Assembly (NCBI GenBank): GCA_033764095.1 | Contig: JANRJF010000357.1 | Span: 1-11,963 of the forward strand | Length of the DNA: 11,963 bases | Reading direction: 5' to 3' | Source: JBDTMT01 sp033764095 | Lineage (GTDB): Bacteria; Desulfobacterota; Binatia; HRBIN30; CADEER01 | Shown: positions 6,318 through 11,963 of the stretch, one piece after another | How positions within the stretch are numbered: the stretch's first letter is position 1 | How the letters are laid out: every line of letters begins with the position of its first letter | The notes under the pieces: model-generated | Told to the model about the DNA's origin: nothing | Seen by the model: only the letters and a program-made list of their open reading frames with translations | Databases searched by the model: none | Translations under genes and position numbers: made by a program

Positions 6318-8716
6318 GGATAGCCCCCTTCGGTGAACGGCCCGACCTCGGCGCCGAGGTCGCCCTCGATGCAGGCAGCCACCGCCGCGGCGTTGCCGGA
6401 GGTGGCGCAGCCCGCGATGCCGGTGAAGTCGCCGCAGTGGCTGATGCTGTTCTCCGCCTGCGCCTGGGCGCGCGCGATGCGTCCCTCGGGATCGCTCGTG
6501 CACACCGCCGGCGGGACGGTCTTGCCGCTGGCGTTGCCCTGCTCACAGCGCGCCAGCCCGTCGGCCCACTTCGACGCCAGCGTGCCGGTGGTCTTGCCGA
6601 GCTTCTTCTGACAGGCGACGGCGGCGCCCGGCACCGGCGCCGGCAGCGCCGGCGGCGCACTGCCGTAGGCGGCGTTCAGACCCGCGTCGGCGTACGCATC
6701 GGCGAGGCAGATGCTGCAGGTGGCGAGGTCGTCCATGTCGAACAGGCGCAGCGCGTTGCACGGCGCCGGGCAGGTACTGCCGTGGCCGAGCGTGCTCGGC
6801 GTCAGGCCGGCGCCGGCGCAGGCCTTGTCCTTGGTGCCGCCGAGGCGGCCGCGCAGCTCGCTCGCCGCCGCCGCCACCGCCGCGTCGCGCCCGGCGGTGT
6901 CGCACGAGGCGCCGGCGGCACGGCTGTCGTAGCAGCGCGTCCACGCCTTCAGGTAGCGTTTCAGGTACTTCGACTGCCCCTTGGCGATGCGGTCGCGGCA
7001 CTTGGCCACCGTCTTCACGTCGGTCTCGACGGTCAGGCGCGCCATCTCGACCGGGGTCGACTTGTCGTGGTCGCTCCACAGGTCGAAGAGAATCGCGCCG
7101 GCGGCGGTGGTGGTGTTCTCGTCGCGCAGGAACTCGACGTACTCGCGCGAGGCGGTCTGATAGTAGAGCGTCACCTCGGCGCGCGTCGCCGCCGCGCCGA
7201 CCGGATAGACGACGTCGTCCCAGTGCTCGCCGTCGGCGTAGGCCTGGCCGACCGGCTCGGCGTCGACGGCGGCGAACGCGGCGTTGCTGAAGCCGCGCGG
7301 CGGGATGCGGTTGTCCTTCAGCCGCACGTTGTTGAGCGACAGGTGGAAGCTGCGCCCGGCCGGCAGACCGACCGCCGCGGCGACGTCGGCGCTGATGCCC
7401 TGCTCCGCCGACCAGACGTGCAGGTACGGGTCGTAGTCGGCGTCGAGCGGCGCGGCGTCGAACCCGCTCAGCGTCGCGCTGGAGAAGATGTAGCGGCCCG
7501 ACTCGAAGACGACGTTGCGATCGTCGTCGAGCGCGCGCACGTGCAGCCACATGCGCCGCCCCTCCGGGTAGCCGGTCGGCAGCTTGTGGCCGCTCTCGTT
7601 GGTGACGCGCACGGTCAGGGTCCCGCCGGCGAGCGAGCCGGAGATGGTGGCCGCCTTGCGCAGCATGTCGGTCGAGGTGGCGATGCCTTCGTTCAGCGCC
7701 GCGCTGTCGACCTCGGCGCCGAAGGCGGGATGGTGCGGCAGCACCTTCGGGATGAAGGTATTCGCCCCGGCGAAGGTATGGTGCGGCACGTTGGTGCGGG
7801 CGAGGCCGAGGTTGGCGTCCTTCCCGCTCACGTCGGGCATGTGGCAGTCCTGGCAGGTCTCGACCACCGCCTTGTTGCCGCCGAACTGCGGCGCGCTGAC
7901 GCCGCCGGCCGCGTAGGCGCTCGCCGCCCACTCGTCGAAGGTCGACTGCTCCGGGAACCCGGTGGTGGGGTCGGGATTGGGCAGGTCGAGCGCGTGCAGC
8001 TCCCACTCGCCGGTCATCGTGTTCTTGGCGAACAGCGGGTTGCGCAGGTTGTGGCAGGTGCCGCACATCTCGGCGCTGGCATGGAAGGGCGACACCAGCG
8101 TGGCGCGCAGCGGCGCGTGCGGGTCGTTGCCGAGGTCGGCGACGATGTCGAACGGGCCGCGCAGGCGGTCGAGCGGATCGACCACCATCATCGCGCCGCC
8201 GAAGGCCGGCACAGGCTCGCTCAGCGCGCTGAGGATCGGCGCATCGACGGCGGGATTCTCACCCGCCGCGATCGGGTCGACGAGCCGATGGCAGACGCCG
8301 CACTGCACGCCCTGGCGATCGTCGGCGGTCATCAGCGCGCCGTCGGCCTGGAACGAGCGGCCCTCCAGCCAGCCCTTCGGCAGATGGCAGCGCAGGCAGG
8401 TCTCGCCCGACTCCGTCACCATCTGGTTGGAGATCGCCAGCGCCGCGTACATGAGGGGATCGCGGCCGGCCTGCGCCATCATCGAGCCCTTCCAGGCGCG
8501 GAACGGCTCGACTGCCGGCTGGCCGTAGTTGGCGTGGCACGGCGTGCACTGATCGGGGGTGGCGATGTTGTCGGTAATGGTGAGCGGCTGCGTCCCCGGC
8601 AGGTGGAAGTCGTCACGGGTGGAAGCGAGCGGCGCCGCCGCAGCGACCGCCGCGCCGAAGAGCGCGACGGTCGCCACGGCGACCAGCCAGGTACACGGGG
8701 TACGCAGATGCAGCAT
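6314..8716 (-). CDS. Exported pentaheme c-type cytochrome with C-terminal Cys-rich module
   Basis: An 800-aa exported protein with a signal peptide (1-28, ending AVAAAA). The N-terminal half has five CXXCH heme sites: CTPCH (57-61), CLRCH (107-111), CGVCH (139-143), CGTCH (218-222) and CQDCH (288-292). Extra histidines (H312, H313, H328, H329 among others) are candidate distal ligands. Residues about 345-565 are a beta-rich region with TNESGHKLPTGYPEGRRMWL (372-391), a GHK-PTG-P-R motif I associate from memory with multiheme cytochromes of this type. Residues 573-770 are a module of 13 cysteines whose spacing nearly duplicates that of the next gene, with CSIC (667-670) lacking a heme-binding His. 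It probably carries electrons in the periplasm or outside the cell; partners are unknown and no named family (c554, hydroxylamine oxidoreductase, MtrA) is clearly matched. It starts 11 bp after the beta-helix gene, without an obvious ribosome site, and its stop overlaps the next start by 4 bp. Confidence 0.88.
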   Translation of the reverse strand: MLHLRTPCTWLVAVATVALFGAAVAAAAPLASTRDDFHLPGTQPLTITDNIATPDQCTPCHANYGQPAVEPFRAWKGSMMAQAGRDPLMYAALAISNQMVTESGETCLRCHLPKGWLEGRSFQADGALMTADDRQGVQCGVCHRLVDPIAAGENPAVDAPILSALSEPVPAFGGAMMVVDPLDRLRGPFDIVADLGNDPHAPLRATLVSPFHASAEMCGTCHNLRNPLFAKNTMTGEWELHALDLPNPDPTTGFPEQSTFDEWAASAYAAGGVSAPQFGGNKAVVETCQDCHMPDVSGKDANLGLARTNVPHHTFAGANTFIPKVLPHHPAFGAEVDSAALNEGIATSTDMLRKAATISGSLAGGTLTVRVTNESGHKLPTGYPEGRRMWLHVRALDDDRNVVFESGRYIFSSATLSGFDAAPLDADYDPYLHVWSAEQGISADVAAAVGLPAGRSFHLSLNNVRLKDNRIPPRGFSNAAFAAVDAEPVGQAYADGEHWDDVVYPVGAAATRAEVTLYYQTASREYVEFLRDENTTTAAGAILFDLWSDHDKSTPVEMARLTVETDVKTVAKCRDRIAKGQSKYLKRYLKAWTRCYDSRAAGASCDTAGRDAAVAAAASELRGRLGGTKDKACAGAGLTPSTLGHGSTCPAPCNALRLFDMDDLATCSICLADAYADAGLNAAYGSAPPALPAPVPGAAVACQKKLGKTTGTLASKWADGLARCEQGNASGKTVPPAVCTSDPEGRIARAQAQAENSISHCGDFTGIAGCATSGNAAAVAACIEGDLGAEVGPFTEGGYP

Positions 8717-8727
8717 GCGTCAGTCGA

Positions 8728-10680
8728 TCACGGGATCGGCGGCGCCGGGCACTCGGGGAACGTCGGCCCGACCAGCAGGTTGCAGGTGCCGTTGTTGTTG
8801 ACCGGCGGCGTGGTGCTGGCGAAGGTGGCGAAGCCGAGCTCGGTGGTAAAGACGTTGCCGTTCTCGCAGTGGCCGCTGGTGCCGCCCGGATCGAGCGCCA
8901 GGTAGGCGAAGTCGTAGCCGAAGGGCAGCGGCCAGTTGGTGCCGTCCGGCGACGTGCCGTTGCCCGACATGACGTTCTTGTAGACCCAGTTGTCGTTGAT
9001 CGTGCGCGGGTCGCCAGGGGCGCTCAGGTGGAAGCCGGCGGTGAACTGGTCGGTGAGCACCAGGCCGACGGTGTTGTTCCCGCGCAGCCAGTTGTAGTGG
9101 TACGTCGTCGAGTCGCTCGAGATCACCAGGATGCCGGTGCCGGTCGGCACGCCGGCGACCGAGCCGGAGCCGAAGTTCGGCTCGTTGTTGTTCTCGAACA
9201 GGTTGTGGTGCACGTCGTGGCACTCCGACAGCTGGAGCGGCAGGTTGCCGTCCTTGAACACCAGCAGACCGCCGGTGTTTCCGGTGCCGTAGTTGGCGTA
9301 CACCTGCGCGTTGCCGGAGTTCTCGATCTCGATGCCGGCGACGCCCTCGCGCACGTCGTTGTTGCGCACGACGATGCCGCTCGACTGGCCGACGTAGATC
9401 GGCGCGTCGTTCTGGCGGCGCACCTTGCACAGCTCGACCAGCACGTTGTTGCAGTTGATCGGGAACACCGCGTAGGCGGTGTTGCGGTTGCCGTCGCCGG
9501 TGATGTCGCGGAAGGTGATGTTGTCGCCCAGGGTGACGCGCAGGTGGTCGTTGGCCTGGTTGTAGAAGTCGAGGCTCTGGAAGGTCAGGTTGTCGACGTT
9601 GGCAGCCTGGATGCCGCGCCCTGCCACCTCGGTGACCGGCGGAATGATCCTCGGCCGATCGTTGGTGGCGCCGCCGCAACCGACCACGGAGATGCCGTCA
9701 CCGCCCTGGAAGATGGTGACCTCCTCCTGGTAGGTGCCGCTGCCGACCAGGAACTTCTTGCCGGCGTTGGCGGCCGCCGCGGCAGTGCCGGTGCCGACCG
9801 CGAGTTGTAGCGCGCCGGGGCCGTTGGCGACGTACTGACCGCGCTCGGAGTGCCCGTTCTCGATCGCGTCGAACACCGAGTTCATGCCGTTGCAGACGAT
9901 GCACGCCTGCAGGTCGGCGACCGTCTTCGCGCCTGCGCAGCCGAACAGCGAGGCGATCTGGTTTGCCGTCTCGGCGGCGCCGCACTTCTTGGCGATGGCC
10001 TCTTCGCTCTTCTCCAGCAGCTTTGCCTGCTTGGCCGCCGTCTTGGCGTCGGTCGGCGCGACGAAGGCGCCGCCACCGTCGAACGACCCGACGCAGATCG
10101 GCGCCAGGTTGCCCGGCGTGCCCGCCTTGGCCTGCCCCTTGAGGCACTTGTTGGCGGTACCGAGCGCCTTGTTGAAGAGCTTGATGCCGGTCTTGCTCAG
10201 CTCCTTGACGCAGTCGGCGCGCTCCTTGCCGCTACCCGGCCACACCTCGGTGGTCGGTCCCTGGGTGACCGCAATGACCTTCTCGCCGACCACGTTCTGC
10301 TGCGACAGCATGCAGCTGCCGATCACCGTTTCGTCGGAGCCAGCGTTGTACGTGGTGCTGAGACCCGCCTGCACCGCGTCGTCGCCGCAGGCCTTGGCGA
10401 TCTTGTCGGCGCTCTTGGTCGCCGCCGCCTCGATCGCGGTGGTGTCGGCCGCCAACGGACAGACGCCGCCCGCCGACGAGGCGTTGCACTTGCTGAGGAT
10501 CTTGAGCTTCGCCTTGAGGAACTTGGCGCCCTCCTTGGCGATGGTGTCCTGACACTTCTGCGATCCGGCCGCCGGCAGCGTGATCGCCGCCGGCGTGCGG
10601 GCCGAACAGGTGACCGCGGCATTGGCGGCAGGCGCCATGGCGATCGCGAGCGCGAACGCGAGGATCCCCTTCGTCGTCAT
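8728..10680 (-). CDS. Exported parallel beta-helix protein with N-terminal Cys-rich module
   Basis: A 650-aa exported protein. The signal peptide (1-22) ends at PAANAAV. Residues about 43-263 are a helical Cys-rich region with two C-x21-C units (C43/C65 and C157/C179) and a CxxC (CIVC, 260-263), related to the modules of the next two genes. From about 285 to 625 it is a right-handed parallel beta-helix: GKKFLVGSGTYQEEVTI opens it, then rungs such as NVDNLTFQSLDFYNQ, GIVVRNNDVREGVAGIEIEN, HDVHHNLFENNNEPNFGSGS and GTGILVISS. The stretch from GNTGGLLVF to GTGILVI resembles the TIGR03805-type beta-helix proteins that, as I recall, neighbour the SO_2930 diheme cytochrome in Shewanella. No catalytic residues for a lyase or hydrolase stand out, so a binding or scaffold role is as likely as carbohydrate cleavage. 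The start is firm: AAAGGAGAGG precedes the ATG. It is the first gene of the operon. Confidence 0.85.
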   Translation of the reverse strand: MTTKGILAFALAIAMAPAANAAVTCSARTPAAITLPAAGSQKCQDTIAKEGAKFLKAKLKILSKCNASSAGGVCPLAADTTAIEAAATKSADKIAKACGDDAVQAGLSTTYNAGSDETVIGSCMLSQQNVVGEKVIAVTQGPTTEVWPGSGKERADCVKELSKTGIKLFNKALGTANKCLKGQAKAGTPGNLAPICVGSFDGGGAFVAPTDAKTAAKQAKLLEKSEEAIAKKCGAAETANQIASLFGCAGAKTVADLQACIVCNGMNSVFDAIENGHSERGQYVANGPGALQLAVGTGTAAAAANAGKKFLVGSGTYQEEVTIFQGGDGISVVGCGGATNDRPRIIPPVTEVAGRGIQAANVDNLTFQSLDFYNQANDHLRVTLGDNITFRDITGDGNRNTAYAVFPINCNNVLVELCKVRRQNDAPIYVGQSSGIVVRNNDVREGVAGIEIENSGNAQVYANYGTGNTGGLLVFKDGNLPLQLSECHDVHHNLFENNNEPNFGSGSVAGVPTGTGILVISSDSTTYHYNWLRGNNTVGLVLTDQFTAGFHLSAPGDPRTINDNWVYKNVMSGNGTSPDGTNWPLPFGYDFAYLALDPGGTSGHCENGNVFTTELGFATFASTTPPVNNNGTCNLLVGPTFPECPAPPIP

Positions 10681-10686
10681 GTTGAG

Positions 10687-10696
10687 CCTCTCCTTT
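10687..10696 (-). promoter_or_regulatory. Strong Shine-Dalgarno site of the beta-helix gene
   Basis: Minus-strand AAAGGAGAGG ends 6 nt before the ATG at 10680. It is the best ribosome site in the window and fixes the start of the first operon gene, consistent with high translation of an abundant exported protein. Confidence 0.75.
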
Positions 10697-10705
10697 GTCT
10701 GCAGC

Positions 10706-10730
10706 GGAAGCGCACCAGCGGCGCGCTCCC
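10706..10730 (-). promoter_or_regulatory. Candidate leader hairpin upstream of the operon
   Basis: In the presumed leader RNA, GGGAGCGC (10730-10723) can pair with GCGCTTCC (10713-10706) around a 9-nt loop, with one G-U pair. It lies just upstream of the ribosome site. It may stabilise or regulate the leader; no known riboswitch class is recognised. Confidence 0.3.
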
Positions 10731-10785
10731 CATCCCGAACAGAACGAGAGGGAGATCCCCCTGCGTCCCCCCAGTTGCGGAGTCG

Positions 10786-10815
10786 AAGCTATTGAAGGGC
10801 GGTGGTTAATGTCAA
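10786..10815 (-). promoter_or_regulatory. Candidate sigma70-type promoter of the three-gene operon
   Basis: On the minus strand a perfect -35 box TTGACA (10815-10810) is followed after 18 nt by TAGCTT (10791-10786), a weak -10 with 3 of 6 consensus bases. It lies in an AT-richer patch of an otherwise GC-rich gap and would give a leader of about 100 nt before the ATG at 10680. The -35 match is striking in this composition; the -10 is poor, so activator dependence is possible. Confidence 0.45.
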
Positions 10816-10844
10816 CGCAGTTGTCGGTGGCGGGAGGCGACCGC

Positions 10845-10873
10845 TTGGCCGCGCATTGCCGGCCGCCTATTGT
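10845..10873 (+). promoter_or_regulatory. Candidate promoter of the dehydrogenase gene, giving a leaderless transcript
   Basis: TTGGCC (10845-10850) and TATTGT (10868-10873) are separated by exactly 17 nt, each matching 4 of 6 consensus bases. A start site about 7 nt after the -10 would fall at or beside the ATG at 10882. There is no ribosome site before that ATG, so a leaderless mRNA is a reasonable reading. Confidence 0.35.
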
Positions 10874-10881
10874 CCGGCTCC

Positions 10882-11949
10882 ATGCCGCATCGAGTCATCG
10901 TCTGGGGGACCGGCAACGTCGGCGTACCGGCGCTGCGCATCGTGCTGTCGAATCCCGCCCTGCAGCTGGCCGGGGTGATCGTCTCCAACCCGGCCAAGGT
11001 CGGGAAGGACGCGGGCGAGTTGTGCGGCCTGCCGCCGACCGGGATCCGCGCCACCGACGACGTCGCCGCCGCCCTCGCCGCCGGCGCCGACGCGGTGGCG
11101 TACTGCGCCTCCGGCGACTTCCGGCCGACCGAGGCGCTCGACGACATCGAGCGCTGCCTGCGCGCCGGGCTCAACGTGGTGTCGACCTCGGTCTATCCGC
11201 TCTACGACCCGCGCTCGGCGCCCGACGACCTGCGCCAGCGCATCGGCGCCGCCTGCAACGCCGGCGGCGCGTCGATCTTCGTCTCCGGCGTCGATCCCGG
11301 CTTCATCAACGACGTCATTCCGCTGCTGCTCAGCGGGCTGTGCGAACGGGTGGACGAGATCCGCGCCTTCGAGCTGTTCAACTACTCGACGTACGCGCAG
11401 CCCGACGCGGTGCGCAATCTGGTCGGCCTCGGCCAGCCGATGAGCGCGACGCCGCCGATGCTGACGCCGGGCGTGCCGACCATGGTCTGGGGCGGCGCAA
11501 TCCATTTGATGGCGCGCGGCCTCGGCCTGCCGCTCGACGAGATCCGCGAGACGGTCGAGAAGCGCGCCCTGCCCCACACCGTCACCACCCAGCTGGGCCA
11601 GTTCGACGCCGGCAGCATGGGCGCCTTCCGCCTGGAGATCCAGGGCATCGTCGGCGGCCGCCCGCTGCTGGTCGTCGATCACGTCACCCGCATCGTCAAC
11701 GACATCGCCCCGGAGTGGCCGATGCCGAGGGGCGACGGCGCGCACGGCGTCATCCTCACCGGGCGGCCCAACCTCACCGTCACGTTCGATCCCGAGGACG
11801 AGCGCGGCAGCGCCGCCGGCGGCGGCAACACCACCGCCGCGGCGCGCATCGTCAACGCCATCCCGTTCGTCTGCCAGGCACCGCCCGGCATGCTCGACGC
11901 GCTCGACGTGCCGCTGCCGATCGGACGCGGGCTGGTCGGAGGGGTATGA
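10882..11949 (+). CDS. NAD(P)-dependent amine dehydrogenase-like / dihydrodipicolinate reductase-like protein
   Basis: A 355-aa cytoplasmic oxidoreductase. The N-terminus VIVWGTGNVGVPALR has the dinucleotide-binding G9-x-G11-x-x-G14 of a Rossmann fold, followed by LQLAGVIVSNPAKVGKDAGE (28-47), where the NADP- or NAD-specificity loop is expected. AVAYCASGDF (71-80) and GLNVVSTSVYPLYDP (96-110) resemble the dihydrodipicolinate reductase-like domain, and SGVDPGFINDVIPLLLSGL (135-153) is a hallmark of the 2,4-diaminopentanoate dehydrogenase-like branch, common in mycobacteria and uncultured proteobacteria. Most members have no known substrate; the pathway here is unknown, and true DapB is unlikely because DapB is much shorter. 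A TTG at 10870 would add four residues, but the ATG at 10882 places the Rossmann strand at the usual position. It is divergent from the cytochrome operon, with a 201-bp shared upstream region. Its stop codon lies within the start of a heptamer repeat. Confidence 0.85.
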   Translation: MPHRVIVWGTGNVGVPALRIVLSNPALQLAGVIVSNPAKVGKDAGELCGLPPTGIRATDDVAAALAAGADAVAYCASGDFRPTEALDDIERCLRAGLNVVSTSVYPLYDPRSAPDDLRQRIGAACNAGGASIFVSGVDPGFINDVIPLLLSGLCERVDEIRAFELFNYSTYAQPDAVRNLVGLGQPMSATPPMLTPGVPTMVWGGAIHLMARGLGLPLDEIRETVEKRALPHTVTTQLGQFDAGSMGAFRLEIQGIVGGRPLLVVDHVTRIVNDIAPEWPMPRGDGAHGVILTGRPNLTVTFDPEDERGSAAGGGNTTAAARIVNAIPFVCQAPPGMLDALDVPLPIGRGLVGGV

Positions 11950-11963
11950 TGAGCGATGGGCGA
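11948..11963. repeat. Second copy of the heptamer repeat, cut by the window edge
   Basis: GATGAGCGATGGGCGA matches 3856-3871 exactly over 16 nt. It includes the last two bases of the dehydrogenase stop codon and runs to the window edge, so its full length is unknown. It shows that the repeat near lpdA is dispersed in this genome. Confidence 0.75.

Noticed and set aside
4812..6323. 503-codon plus-strand frame opposite the monoheme protein
   Set aside because: Shadow frame: Arg/Ala/Gly-rich, no domain, and it spans the palindrome and an operon gene boundary.
8728..8805. Lipoprotein or surface-anchor signals on the operon proteins
   Set aside because: The beta-helix signal peptide has AVTC, which does not fit a lipobox, and none of the three C-termini has a hydrophobic anchor or sorting motif.
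6437..8905. Very long plus-strand open frame (822 codons) opposite the pentaheme cytochrome
   Set aside because: Its translation is Arg/Gly/Val/Ala-rich low-complexity sequence with no domain. It is a codon-bias shadow of the cytochrome, whose frame has heme motifs and a signal peptide.
10700..10790. Riboswitch in the operon leader
   Set aside because: A hairpin is present but I recognise no conserved aptamer core of any known class.

Overview
The window is very GC-rich and densely coded, and it reads like a chromosomal contig from an uncultured soil or aquatic bacterium. The combination of a multiheme c-type cytochrome, secreted Cys-rich proteins, short overlapping genes and no mobile element suggests a deltaproteobacterial or Binatia-like lineage. 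This is inference from gene style only; there is no rRNA or other marker gene.

Layout. 1-1665 (minus): a gamma-glutamylcyclotransferase-like gene is followed 9 bp later by an RhlE-type DEAD-box RNA helicase that runs off the left edge. 1784-2377 (plus): a small exported protein with a ComEA-like helix-hairpin-helix and an FxLYD-like beta-sandwich. It converges, across a GC hairpin, on a dihydrolipoyl dehydrogenase gene (2430-3824, minus). 3825-4022: the divergent gap between that gene and a TetR-family regulator (4023-4646, plus) is filled by a 7-bp repeat array in two opposed orientations. The TetR gene in turn converges on a large minus-strand operon across a 30-bp perfect palindrome.

The operon (10680 down to 4860, minus) is the notable part. 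Transcribed from a likely sigma70-type promoter near 10786-10815, it encodes three exported proteins: (i) a parallel beta-helix protein resembling the family found beside Shewanella SO_2930, (ii) a five-heme c-type cytochrome, and (iii) a one-heme protein with an EF-hand-like calcium loop and a HYDIN/choice-of-anchor-like Ig domain. The genes are separated by 11 bp and then overlap by 4 bp (ATGA). All three carry the same unassigned Cys-rich helical module, built on a C-x21-C unit seen six times, attached to three unrelated partner domains. I infer a secreted or periplasmic redox/surface assembly in which the module is a shared structural or docking element. Its substrate is unknown.

10882-11949 (plus): divergent from the operon, an NAD(P)-binding dehydrogenase of the 2,4-diaminopentanoate dehydrogenase / dihydrodipicolinate reductase-like family, possibly translated from a leaderless mRNA. 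The 7-bp repeat reappears at its stop codon at the right edge, with a 16-nt exact match to the array near 3856.
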